Shown here one piece after another: positions 1-8,837 of a stretch of DNA of 64,000 bases. The stretch comes from Clostridiales bacterium oral taxon 876 str. F0540 (lineage in GTDB: Bacteria; Bacillota; Clostridia; Clostridiales; Clostridiaceae). The stretch lies in the NCBI GenBank assembly GCA_000466585.1, contig KE993464.1:405985-469984 (forward strand), in the 5' to 3' direction. The position numbers were made by a program, and so were the translations under genes. The notes under the pieces were generated by a model. It was given only the letters and a program-made list of their open reading frames with translations. It was not told the origin of the DNA and did no database searches. Numbering within the stretch: the first letter of the stretch is position 1; each line of letters begins with the position of its first letter.

Positions 1-1
1 A

Positions 2-154
2 CCTGGCGGAATGGTTGATGGGAAAGAAGTTAGAATGGAAGTTAAGGTTGGAGATAAAGTATTATACTCCAAATATGCTGGAACAGAAGTTAAGGTAGAT
101 GGAGAAGAATACACTATCTTAAAGCAGGACGACATATTAGCAGTTGTAGAATAA
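2..154 (+). CDS. groES: Co-chaperonin GroES, C-terminal part
   Basis: This is the last 51 codons of a GroES-type 10-kDa co-chaperonin; the start lies outside the window. The visible part contains VKVGDKVLYSKYAGTEVKVD and ends ILAVVE, typical of the GroES barrel end. GroES forms the heptameric lid of the GroEL folding chamber in the cytoplasm. The stop codon is 25 bp before groEL, as in the usual groESL operon. The promoter and any CIRCE operator would be upstream and cannot be seen. Identification is firm from the sequence and the neighbour. Confidence 0.95.
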   Translation, partial: PGGMVDGKEVRMEVKVGDKVLYSKYAGTEVKVDGEEYTILKQDDILAVVE

Positions 155-179
155 TAAATTTAAGTTTGGAGGGTTAGAC

Positions 180-1808
180 ATGGCTAAGAAGATTATGTAT
201 GGTGAAGAAGCTAGAAGAGCAATGCAAAGAGGTGTTGATCAGCTTGCTGACACTGTAAAGATTACACTAGGACCTAAAGGAAGAAATGTAGTTCTTGATA
301 AAAAATTTGGTGCACCACTAATTACTAATGATGGTGTTACAATAGCTAGAGAAATAGAATTAGAAGATGCATTTGAAAACATGGGAGCTCAGCTTGTTAA
401 AGAAGTTGCTACAAAGACTAACGATGTAGCAGGAGACGGAACAACTACAGCTACACTTCTTGCTCAAGCAATAATAAGAGAAGGCTTAAAGAACGTTACT
501 GCAGGAGCAAATCCAATGCTTATAAGAAGCGGTATAAATATGGCTGTAGCTAAGGCTGTAGAAGGAATAAAGAACGTTTCAAGACAAGTTGAAGGTAAAG
601 AAGACATAGCTAGAGTTGCTGCAATTTCTGCTGCTGATGAAGAAATCGGTAAGCTTATTGCTGATGCTATGGAAAAGGTAGGCAACGAAGGAGTTATTAC
701 TGTTGAAGAATCAAAGACAATGGGAACAGAACTTGACGTTGTTGAAGGTATGCAGTTTGACAGAGGATATGTAAGTGCATACATGGTAACTGATACTGAA
801 AAAATGGAAGCAGTATTAGATGATGCATTAATACTTATAACAGACAAGAAGATATCCAACATACAAGAAATACTTCCAATTCTTGAACAAATCGTTCAGC
901 AGGGAAGAAAGCTTCTTATCATAGCTGAAGATGTTGAAGGAGAAGCTCTTGGAACATTAGTTGTTAATAAACTAAGAGGAACCTTCACATGCGTTGCTGT
1001 TAAAGCTCCTGGCTTTGGTGACAGAAGAAAAGAAATGCTTCAAGATATCGCTATATTAACTGGCGGAGAAGTTGTATCCGAAGAACTTGGAAGAGAACTT
1101 AAAGATGTAACTATCGATATGCTGGGAAGAGCTGAAAGCATAAAGGTTTCAAAAGAAAACACTGTAATTGTTAATGGCAGAGGAGATAAGAATGAAATCC
1201 ATGCCAGAGTAGGTCAAATAAGAGCACAAATCGAAGAAACTACTTCAGACTTCGATAGAGAAAAATTACAGGAAAGATTAGCTAAGCTTGCCGGTGGAGT
1301 TGCAGTTATCAAGGTTGGTGCTGCTTCAGAAACAGAGCTTAAGGAAAGAAAGCTTAGAATAGAAGATGCTTTAGCAGCTACAAAAGCAGCTGTTGAAGAA
1401 GGTATCGTACCTGGTGGTGGAACTGCTTACATCAACGTTATAGATGAAGTTTCTAAATTAACTTCAGAAGATGCTGATGTTATGGTAGGTATCAACATCA
1501 TAAAGAGAGCTCTAGAAGAGCCAGTTAGACAAATAGCAACTAATGCTGGACTTGAAGGTTCAGTAATTATAGAAAAAGTTAAAAACAGCGAGCCAGGTAT
1601 AGGTTTTGATGCATTACATGAAACTTATGTAAACATGATTAAAGCTGGTATCGTTGACCCAACTAAGGTAACAAGAAGCGCACTTCAAAACGCAGCTTCT
1701 GTAGCAGCTACTTTCTTAACAACTGAAAGCGTAGTTGCTGACATACCAGAAAAGAATCCAGCACCAGCAATGCCAGCTGGCGGAATGGGAATGGATGGAA
1801 TGTACTAA
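180..1808 (+). CDS. groL: Chaperonin GroEL (Hsp60)
   Basis: A 542-residue protein of normal GroEL length. It forms the double-ring ATP-driven folding chamber with GroES in the cytoplasm. The ATP site motif GDGTTT is at residues 85-90, a GIVPGGGTA motif lies in the second half, and the Gly/Met-rich tail GGMGMDGMY closes the protein. The start is an ATG preceded by GGAGGG a few bases upstream. It follows groES by 25 bp and is closed by a strong hairpin terminator shared with the convergent gene. Nothing unusual is seen. Confidence 0.99.
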   Translation: MAKKIMYGEEARRAMQRGVDQLADTVKITLGPKGRNVVLDKKFGAPLITNDGVTIAREIELEDAFENMGAQLVKEVATKTNDVAGDGTTTATLLAQAIIREGLKNVTAGANPMLIRSGINMAVAKAVEGIKNVSRQVEGKEDIARVAAISAADEEIGKLIADAMEKVGNEGVITVEESKTMGTELDVVEGMQFDRGYVSAYMVTDTEKMEAVLDDALILITDKKISNIQEILPILEQIVQQGRKLLIIAEDVEGEALGTLVVNKLRGTFTCVAVKAPGFGDRRKEMLQDIAILTGGEVVSEELGRELKDVTIDMLGRAESIKVSKENTVIVNGRGDKNEIHARVGQIRAQIEETTSDFDREKLQERLAKLAGGVAVIKVGAASETELKERKLRIEDALAATKAAVEEGIVPGGGTAYINVIDEVSKLTSEDADVMVGINIIKRALEEPVRQIATNAGLEGSVIIEKVKNSEPGIGFDALHETYVNMIKAGIVDPTKVTRSALQNAASVAATFLTTESVVADIPEKNPAPAMPAGGMGMDGMY

Positions 1809-1814
1809 GAAATT

Positions 1815-1842
1815 AAGCTCCTCAGTTTTGAGGAGCTTTTTA
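1815..1842. terminator. Bidirectional terminator between groEL and the EAL-GGDEF gene
   Basis: Perfect 10-bp stem (AAGCTCCTCA / TGAGGAGCTT) with a 4-base loop, followed by a T-run on the + strand and preceded by A-rich sequence. It overlaps the stop codon of the convergent minus-strand gene and probably serves both. Confidence 0.9.
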
Positions 1843-3624
1843 ATATTCTTTTAAGATAAAGCTGCTGCCTTTTATACTTTTAGCTTGTTTTTTCAGTTTA
1901 CTCATATGCTGAGCTATGGTTTCGATACTACTGAACTGAGTAAAATCAGCATATAATCCTGCTATTGATATGGAAGTAATACAAAACCTCTCAAGTTGTC
2001 CATATCTATTTTCAGCTTCAATATACCTGTTTGACCTATCTTGTTCATTAAAATAATTGCCAATATTTCTGTCAAAATTAACTATTAGTTCCTGACAGAG
2101 TAGATTGCATTTATCTAAATCATCTTCTATTATGCACATGAAATCATCCCCTCCAATGTGCCCAACAAAAGATTTGTTAGGAAATTTGGATTTCACCATA
2201 CTATCTATAAGCTCAGAGGTAAACTTTAGCATTTTATCACCGTTCTCGAAGCCATAAATATCGTTATAGCTTTTAAAATTATCTAAATCTAAATATAACA
2301 GACAGCATTTCTCATTTCTTTGTCTTACAAGATTAAGTTTATGCTCAATAATAGCATTACCTGGTAATGAGGTTAGAGGATTTAGTTCCTTTGCATATTT
2401 CGTCTCAAGCATGGTAGTAAACTCCAGCAACCGCTTAATGGTCACTATACCATAGTATTTCTTTTCTTTAGTTATTATTACATAATCATATAGATTCTCA
2501 TCAGCCCTCGACATAGCGGCCTTAGAAACTTCCTGCAAGGTTGAATAAAAATCAACAATTAATGGGCTTTTATCAATAATAAGAGAAATAGGCCTTTTTA
2601 AAAAAATTGCTACTCCATACTGTGTTGCCAAAGCTCTATATAAAGAGTGTTTCATAATGAGCCCAATAGGGTAATTATTTTGAGTTACACATGCACCTGT
2701 AGCTTTTGAGCTGTTAAAGTAATCCTGAATTTCATGACAGCTTGTATTTAAATCGAATGCCTTATCACATCTGGCAATTTGTCCAATATAATAATCGTTG
2801 GAAGCCAAATTATTATTTTTAAGTCTATTATGCTTAATAATTATATTGAGGACATTTTCCGGTATGTCTAAAAAGGTACCGGCAGGTCTTTGGAGGAAAA
2901 AGCCCTGACCTGCATATACACCTAAATCCATTAGCGTTAAAAGTTCAGCTTCAGTCTCTATACCCTCTGCAATAAGCTTCATGTTTGTAACTTCAGCAAG
3001 GGATACAAAACATTTAATAAGAGCTTGCTTAAAGAAATCTACGTTAATATTTCTGATTAAGTCCATATCTATTTTAACAAAATGAGGCTTTGTTTCAGTA
3101 AGCATCTTAAGCCCGGAATAGCCGGAACCGGTATCATCTATAGCTATCTTATAGCCTTGATCTATATAATTATCCAATGCTGTTCTAAAACTTTTATAAT
3201 CTTCTATACATGTTTTTTCGGTTATTTCAATAATAATAGTCTCTGGAGACATATTGTTTTTAGCTAAAAACTCCTTTGTAAATCCTCTTTTAAATTTTTC
3301 GTCCTTAAATATATGTGGATCAACATTAATAAACAAGTATTTATCCTTGCTAATATTCGTAGCTCGTTCTATAGCTTTTACTCTGCAAAGAGACTCTAAG
3401 TCCCAGGTTCTGTTAAAATCTTCAGCAGCAGAAAAAAGCTTGTCAGGATTATGTAGAATGGAATCTTCAGGGCCTCTGCTAAGAGCTTCATAGCCTATAA
3501 CAAAACCAGTCTTTAAATTTACAATTGGTTGGAAAACTGTTGCGATTTCACTGTTTTCGAGAATTCTGTCAAGTTCTTTCAGCTCGCTATTATTTGTGTT
3601 TTTTAGTTCAACAATCTTATACAT
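1840..3624 (-). CDS. c-di-GMP turnover protein, EAL-CBS-GGDEF architecture
   Basis: A 594-residue cytoplasmic protein with no membrane segment. An N-terminal EAL phosphodiesterase domain (about 25-260) keeps the signature residues: EAL at 46-48, IIEITE at 131-136, DD at 163-164 and AEGIETE near 219-225. A middle region (about 280-405) resembles a CBS pair. The C-terminal GGDEF domain (about 410-590) has GGDDF at 491-495, an allowed active-site variant, so both synthesis and hydrolysis of c-di-GMP are possible. EAL before GGDEF is the reverse of the commonest order. It stands close to the type IV pilus locus. In clostridia c-di-GMP is known to control these pili, so a regulatory link is a reasonable inference. 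Confidence 0.9.
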   Translation of the reverse strand: MYKIVELKNTNNSELKELDRILENSEIATVFQPIVNLKTGFVIGYEALSRGPEDSILHNPDKLFSAAEDFNRTWDLESLCRVKAIERATNISKDKYLFINVDPHIFKDEKFKRGFTKEFLAKNNMSPETIIIEITEKTCIEDYKSFRTALDNYIDQGYKIAIDDTGSGYSGLKMLTETKPHFVKIDMDLIRNINVDFFKQALIKCFVSLAEVTNMKLIAEGIETEAELLTLMDLGVYAGQGFFLQRPAGTFLDIPENVLNIIIKHNRLKNNNLASNDYYIGQIARCDKAFDLNTSCHEIQDYFNSSKATGACVTQNNYPIGLIMKHSLYRALATQYGVAIFLKRPISLIIDKSPLIVDFYSTLQEVSKAAMSRADENLYDYVIITKEKKYYGIVTIKRLLEFTTMLETKYAKELNPLTSLPGNAIIEHKLNLVRQRNEKCCLLYLDLDNFKSYNDIYGFENGDKMLKFTSELIDSMVKSKFPNKSFVGHIGGDDFMCIIEDDLDKCNLLCQELIVNFDRNIGNYFNEQDRSNRYIEAENRYGQLERFCITSISIAGLYADFTQFSSIETIAQHMSKLKKQAKSIKGSSFILKEY

Positions 3625-3809
3625 AATTCACCTGAATTCCTTTAAGTTTATCTTATTACACAAGTATAAAGTATCATTTAAGAATTAAGCATAAGCTATG
3701 AACATGTTAAAATAAGGTTAACGATTGCAACAATTAAACAATATGCTAATGAAAGTTTATTACAATGCTGCAACAAAATTACTAAATTTTTATTAATTTG
3801 AACAATATC

Positions 3810-3838
3810 TTTCTTTTTTTTAGACCGTGTAGTATAAT
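3810..3838 (+). promoter_or_regulatory. Possible sigma-A promoter of the Wzy-like gene
   Basis: A consensus -10 TATAAT at 3833-3838 lies 17 bp after a weak -35 (TTTCTT). It is 36 bp before the TTG start of the gene at 3874. Only the -10 box is convincing. Confidence 0.4.
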
Positions 3839-3873
3839 CATATAAGATTTTGTAAAAAAAAGGTGGGGGATGT

Positions 3874-5139
3874 TTGATAAGGAAGGTTATTAGTTTATTT
3901 GTACTTTTTATAGCATGTATAGTCCCCTTATTCATAAATCCCTTCGTGAGAGATATATATAATAGGCCTAGGGCTTTATTGATGTATGTAAGCTGTCTTT
4001 TAATGGCAGTATTGTATCTTCTTAAATTAAAAAAGACAAAGCTTGATAATACTATTGAAGATTATATTTTACTTATTTACTTATCGATTGTCATAATATC
4101 TACACTGTTTTCTGTGAATATTTATCAATCTCTGGCTGGAGGGGAATTTAGAGAAGAGGGGTTAGCGGCTTTACTATGTTACTTCTTCATCTATTTTATA
4201 GTATCCAGATACTATATTTTTGAGGAGAAGCATATAAAATATTTGCTCACATCAGCACTTATTGTTTCAATTTATGCTATAGTTCAGTATTTTGGGATTG
4301 ATCCGTTAAAAGTAAAATCACATTTGACAGGTGCTGTTTCAACAATGGGAAATAGAAATTTTTTAGGAAGCTATTTAACACTGATTATGCCTATTAGTAT
4401 GTTTCTTTTTATAAGGAGCAGGAAGATTATTTATTTTATTTTAAGCGGCATATTTTTTATGGCATTACTTTGCTCGTATACTAGAGGTGCTTGGATAGCT
4501 TTTTTAGCATGTATGATATTATTTGTATATCTTGTCTATAAGCATAAGCTTTCTTATAGAAGATATTTAGGATTAATAGTGCTATTTTTTATAATTGGCA
4601 TAGCATTTAATATTACTGATAATAACCAAACCTTAGTCAGAGCAAGATCAATAGGAAAAGATATTGCTAAAACCTTTGATTCGTCAAGCAGCTCTGAAAG
4701 TTTGGGCTCAGGCAGAATATATATATGGAAAAATGCACTTAGGTTAATTCCTGACAGACCAATTTTAGGAAGTGGACCGGATACTTTTGGAATTGTCTTT
4801 ATGAGAAAGTTTGATGGACTTAAATCTAAAACTTATGATAATAATGGAAAGCCTTTTGAGGTAGAAGTATATATAGATAAAGCTCATAATGAATATTTAC
4901 AGATAGCTGTAACCAACGGTGTTCCGGCGGCAATAATCTATATTTCGTTTATAGTTCTTATTATAGTTAAGACAAATAAATATATGGACCATAATGCTTT
5001 GGTTATTCCGGTGTCAGCAGCTGTAATTTCTTATTGTGTGCAGGCTTTTTTTAATATTAGTGTTGTATCAGTAGCACCTTTATTTTGGGTATTTATAGGT
5101 TTATCCGAAAACTTTATAAGAAAAGAATATAAACATTAA
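3874..5139 (+). CDS. Wzy/O-antigen ligase-like polytopic membrane protein
   Basis: A 421-residue integral membrane protein with about ten to twelve hydrophobic segments. A large extracytoplasmic loop in the last third carries the Wzy_C-type signature KAHNEYLQIAVTNG. This family includes O-antigen ligases, Wzy polymerases and the oligosaccharyltransferases that glycosylate type IV pilins in Gram-negatives. The start is TTG after AGGTGGGGG. It lies directly upstream of pilB in the same orientation, with a spacer of about 170 bp. A role in surface polysaccharide or pilin glycosylation is inference; membership in the superfamily is what the sequence supports. Confidence 0.75.
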   Translation: MIRKVISLFVLFIACIVPLFINPFVRDIYNRPRALLMYVSCLLMAVLYLLKLKKTKLDNTIEDYILLIYLSIVIISTLFSVNIYQSLAGGEFREEGLAALLCYFFIYFIVSRYYIFEEKHIKYLLTSALIVSIYAIVQYFGIDPLKVKSHLTGAVSTMGNRNFLGSYLTLIMPISMFLFIRSRKIIYFILSGIFFMALLCSYTRGAWIAFLACMILFVYLVYKHKLSYRRYLGLIVLFFIIGIAFNITDNNQTLVRARSIGKDIAKTFDSSSSSESLGSGRIYIWKNALRLIPDRPILGSGPDTFGIVFMRKFDGLKSKTYDNNGKPFEVEVYIDKAHNEYLQIAVTNGVPAAIIYISFIVLIIVKTNKYMDHNALVIPVSAAVISYCVQAFFNISVVSVAPLFWVFIGLSENFIRKEYKH

Positions 5140-5313
5140 GAAATGTGTAAAATTGTGTATATTCATGTACTATTTTATATCTTGTTTAAAGCAGGATATA
5201 TAATATAATATAAATAGACAGAAATTATTTTAATATTAGACTCCCGATATCGACTGATGTAGAAGTATATATTAAATGTAAAAAATTACAAGCTTTATGT
5301 AAGGAGCATGACT

Positions 5314-7011
5314 ATGGAAATGAAGGTTAAAAGAAGATTGGGGGACCTATTGGTTCAATCAGGAAAGATTTCTATGCTCCAGCTTCAAGATGCATTAAGA
5401 AGACAAAAAACCTTAGGCAAAAAACTAGGTGAGCTATTAATACACGAAGGTTTAGTTACTGCAGAAGATATTATGGAGGTTTTGGAAAAGCAAACAGGTA
5501 TTGAAAGAATAAATCTTGATACCATAACCTTAGATAGAAAAGCTATCAAAGTTGTGCCGGAAAGTATGTGCTTAAAGCATGATTTAATACCTTTTGGCTT
5601 TAACGAAAATAAGATAAAAGTTGCTATGTGGGATCCTCTAAATATATTTGCAATTGATGACGTATCCATAGCTTCGGGCTTTGAGGTAGAAACCTATATA
5701 GCACTTAAGGATGAAATAAAAAAATATATTGAAAGATATTATTCTGACCAGCAGGTTATTAAGGCTGCGGAGGAGCTTTCCAAAGAGAAGCAGGGGGAAG
5801 GTCGAAGTCAAAATCAATTAAGCGAAGAAGAAGAATTTGACGATATTAAAAATGCACCTGTTGTTAAGATGGTAGATTATCTTCTTAAAAATGCTATTGA
5901 AGCAAGAGCAAGTGATATTCATATAGAGCCCTATGAAAAGTATATAAGAATTAGATATAGAATAGATGGACAACTTGTTCAGATATCAACTCTAGGCATA
6001 GATTCCTTGGCTGCATTAGTTACAAGAATAAAGATCCTTGCAAACCTTAATATAGCTGAAAAGAGGGTCCCTCAGGATGGAAGAATAATAACTAAAGCAG
6101 GGGACAAAGAGGTAGACCTGAGAGTTTCAATACTTCCTACAGTTTCAGGTGAGAAAGTAGTTATAAGAATACTGAATAGAGACAGCTATCAAATCGGTAT
6201 TGAAAGACTTGGAATGGACCAAGAAGAATTTAAGCAATTAGAAAATATAATTAAGAACCCGCATGGAATTATTCTCGTTACTGGACCTACAGGAAGCGGT
6301 AAATCCACTACGCTATATACACTTTTAAATGAGCTTAATAGGGAAGACAAAAATATTATCACAGTTGAGGATCCTGTAGAGTATATGCTGGAAGGTATAA
6401 ATCAGGTTAACGTTAATACAAAGGCAGGATTAACTTTTGCAAGCGGTTTAAGGTCTATCTTAAGACAAGACCCGGATATAGTGATGATAGGTGAGATAAG
6501 AGATAACGAAACAGCTCAAATAGCAATAAGGGCTGCTATAACAGGGCATTTGGTTTTAAGTACTCTGCATACTAATGATGCACCATCTTCAGTTACAAGA
6601 CTTATAGATATGGAAATTCAACCGTATCTTGTTGCCACTTCTGTAGTAGGAGTTATTGCACAAAGACTTGTAAGAAAGATATGTCCTAAGTGCAAAGTAT
6701 CCTATAATGCAACTATTGCTGAAAAACAAATTCTAGGAGTGCATGAGCATGAAGAGTTTGTTTTGAATAAAGGTGAGGGATGTGCATACTGTAATAATTC
6801 CGGATACTCCGGGAGAACTGGTGTATATGAAATTATGGAAGTAACCAGAGAGCATAAAGAGCTTATTATGAGCAATAGAAGCAGTGATGCCTTAAAGGAT
6901 TTATCCCTTGACAAAGGAATGAAGACTTTAGGTATGGCTTGCAAAGATTTAGTGTTAAAGGGTATAACAACAGTGGACGAGCTAGTTAAGATAGCTTATC
7001 TGAACGAATAG
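5314..7011 (+). CDS. pilB: Type IV pilus assembly ATPase PilB (GspE family)
   Basis: A 565-residue extension motor that powers pilin assembly at the inner face of the membrane. An N-terminal MshEN/GspE-N domain (about 1-145) is followed by the ATPase domain with Walker A GPTGSGKST (about 324-332), the Walker B segment ILRQDPDIVMIGEIRD, a His box (STLHTND) and a four-cysteine zinc site (CPKC ... CAYC). An in-frame ATG at 5308 is only one base after the TAAGGAG ribosome site; ATG 5314 gives normal spacing and is preferred. The first gene of the pilus operon. No PilT retraction ATPase is present in the window. Confidence 0.97.
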   Translation: MEMKVKRRLGDLLVQSGKISMLQLQDALRRQKTLGKKLGELLIHEGLVTAEDIMEVLEKQTGIERINLDTITLDRKAIKVVPESMCLKHDLIPFGFNENKIKVAMWDPLNIFAIDDVSIASGFEVETYIALKDEIKKYIERYYSDQQVIKAAEELSKEKQGEGRSQNQLSEEEEFDDIKNAPVVKMVDYLLKNAIEARASDIHIEPYEKYIRIRYRIDGQLVQISTLGIDSLAALVTRIKILANLNIAEKRVPQDGRIITKAGDKEVDLRVSILPTVSGEKVVIRILNRDSYQIGIERLGMDQEEFKQLENIIKNPHGIILVTGPTGSGKSTTLYTLLNELNREDKNIITVEDPVEYMLEGINQVNVNTKAGLTFASGLRSILRQDPDIVMIGEIRDNETAQIAIRAAITGHLVLSTLHTNDAPSSVTRLIDMEIQPYLVATSVVGVIAQRLVRKICPKCKVSYNATIAEKQILGVHEHEEFVLNKGEGCAYCNNSGYSGRTGVYEIMEVTREHKELIMSNRSSDALKDLSLDKGMKTLGMACKDLVLKGITTVDELVKIAYLNE

Positions 7012-7043
7012 ATTAGTTTTTAGAAAAGAGAGGAACTTTAGTT

Positions 7044-8249
7044 ATGCCGAAGTTTAAATACAAGGCTATGAATGAAAAGGGAGAACGAATAGAAGGTACT
7101 TATGAAGCAGTCTCAAGAGACGCTGTTATGGATATGATAAGCACCAACAATTATTATCCCTTAAAAATAGAAGAAGTAAATGAAGGTACGAAAATCGATT
7201 TTTCTACTCTAAAAAAGGTAAACACAAAAGATATAGCAATCTTTTGCAGACAATTTTACACAATGCTTGACGCAGGATTATCTATAAATGCAGCTCTTCA
7301 TATTTTAGCAGAGCAGCTTACAAATAAAAAGCTTAGAGCATCTCTTGCAAAGGTTGAAGAAGAAGTTAGAAAGGGCTCTACTCTTTCAGAGGCGATGAAG
7401 GAACAAAAGAAAATATTTCCTGAGCTTTTGGTAAGCATGGTAGAAACAGGAGAAGTCAGCGGTAACCTAGACAGTATAATGCTTAGAATGGCTAATCATT
7501 ATGAAAAGGAAAATAAGATAAATAACAAAATAAAAAGTGCAATGATATATCCAACAGCACTAGCTATCGTTGCAGTATCTGTTGTTACAATAATTCTTGT
7601 TTTCGTAATGCCTGTCTTTGTTGAAATGTTTACCAGCAGTGGAGTTAAGCTTCCTACTAGTACAAGGATTTTATTAGGCTTAAGCAACGGCTTAAGAAGT
7701 AATTGGCTTATAATAATCATTGTACTGATCTTAATTATTTTCTTTATAAGATATTACTTTAAAAGCGACAATGGTATTTACTTTGCAAACAAGATGAAGC
7801 TTAGTTTGCCGATTGTTAAAGGCTTAAACGAGAAAATCATTGTTTCAAGGTTTACAAGAACCTTATCAACTATGCTTGCCAGTGGTATTCCTCTTGTTCA
7901 AGGTCTTCAAGTTGTTTCAGCTGTTATTGGAAACAAAATAGTTGAAGATGCTTTGACAAAGGCAAGAGAAAAGGTTATGAGGGGAGAAGGCTTAGCTGAG
8001 CCTGTTAAGGAAACCGGATTATTTCCGCCTATGTTGTCTTCAATGATAAAGATAGGTGAAGAGTCAGGTTCACTTGATGAAATTTTAAACAAAACTGCAG
8101 ATTTTTATGATGAGGAGCTGGATGCTGCAATAACCACCTTCACATCGATGCTTGAGCCAATTATGATTGTAATTATGGGGGTAGTAGTGGGCTTCCTTAT
8201 ACTTTCAATCATCCAACCTATGTTTGGTATGTACAATACCGTGCAATAA
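7044..8249 (+). CDS. pilC: Type IV pilus inner-membrane platform protein PilC (GspF family)
   Basis: A 401-residue polytopic protein that forms the membrane platform on which PilB acts. It contains two repeated T2SF domains (FCRQFYTMLDAGLSINAAL near 68 and a second FTRTLSTMLASGIPL copy near 273), three clear membrane segments and the usual MVETGEVSGNL / MIKIGEESGSL motifs. Length is normal for the family. It follows pilB by 32 bp, with a GAGAGGAAC ribosome site. Confidence 0.96.
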   Translation: MPKFKYKAMNEKGERIEGTYEAVSRDAVMDMISTNNYYPLKIEEVNEGTKIDFSTLKKVNTKDIAIFCRQFYTMLDAGLSINAALHILAEQLTNKKLRASLAKVEEEVRKGSTLSEAMKEQKKIFPELLVSMVETGEVSGNLDSIMLRMANHYEKENKINNKIKSAMIYPTALAIVAVSVVTIILVFVMPVFVEMFTSSGVKLPTSTRILLGLSNGLRSNWLIIIIVLILIIFFIRYYFKSDNGIYFANKMKLSLPIVKGLNEKIIVSRFTRTLSTMLASGIPLVQGLQVVSAVIGNKIVEDALTKAREKVMRGEGLAEPVKETGLFPPMLSSMIKIGEESGSLDEILNKTADFYDEELDAAITTFTSMLEPIMIVIMGVVVGFLILSIIQPMFGMYNTVQ

Positions 8250-8282
8250 AATATATATCAAAAATCTAAGGAGGGTTCTTCA

Positions 8283-8738
8283 ATGAACAAAAATGTAAAG
8301 AAAAAGAGAAAAGGCTTCACACTTATCGAACTTATTATAGTTCTTGCTATCATGGCTATTATAGCTGCTATAGCTATACCTAACTTTACTGCTGTTAGAA
8401 ATAATTCAAGAAACAAGGCTGATGTACAAAGTGCTGAAACTATTAAAAGAACTGTTATGATGCTTGTTGCAGATGGAAGTATAACTCCAGCTACAGCAGC
8501 AGCAACACCTAAAACTTTTACAGTTACATTCCCATCAGGAGCTATTTCAGTTTCAGGTGGAGGATCAGGTGAAGCTGATAAGGTTAGAGAGGCTTTAAAG
8601 GATGCTAAAAAGCCACAAGGGAAAAAATTTATCTACAGTACAAGCACTGGCGATGCCACTTTTGATACTACAGATGCTGACAGCTATTATATAGATATAG
8701 ATTCTAGTGGAAATGTTGCAGTAGATACAAATAACTAA
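8283..8738 (+). CDS. pilA: Major type IV pilin
   Basis: A 151-residue prepilin. A short basic leader ends in KRKG, followed by the mature N-terminus FTLIELIIVLAIMAIIAA with the conserved Glu at mature position 5. The globular part is short and lacks a cysteine pair, as is common in clostridial pilins. It is cleaved and N-methylated by the peptidase encoded at 18742. It has a strong AAGGAGGG ribosome site and is followed by a 13-bp hairpin, which would favour high pilin expression relative to downstream genes. Confidence 0.95.
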   Translation: MNKNVKKKRKGFTLIELIIVLAIMAIIAAIAIPNFTAVRNNSRNKADVQSAETIKRTVMMLVADGSITPATAAATPKTFTVTFPSGAISVSGGGSGEADKVREALKDAKKPQGKKFIYSTSTGDATFDTTDADSYYIDIDSSGNVAVDTNN

Positions 8739-8750
8739 TAATTAATTTTA

Positions 8751-8784
8751 AAAGTGTAAAGCTAATTTAGCTTTACACTTTAAT
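8751..8784 (+). terminator. Partial terminator or mRNA-stabilising hairpin after pilin
   Basis: Perfect 13-bp stem (8751-8763 with 8769-8781), loop AATTT, and only a weak T-run. It likely lets the pilin message accumulate while some transcription continues into pilM. Confidence 0.75.
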
Positions 8785-8837
8785 CTATATTCAGACAATT
8801 CTACCACGTTAATATACAAAATTAAGAGGTGAGCTCC

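Noticed and set aside
464..862. 132-codon frame antisense to groEL
   Set aside because: Shadow of a strongly biased gene; Ser/Ile-rich translation without features.
5140..5313. Possible c-di-GMP riboswitch before pilB
   Set aside because: The spacer lacks the GEMM-I and GEMM-II conserved sequences; only AT-rich promoter-like DNA is visible.
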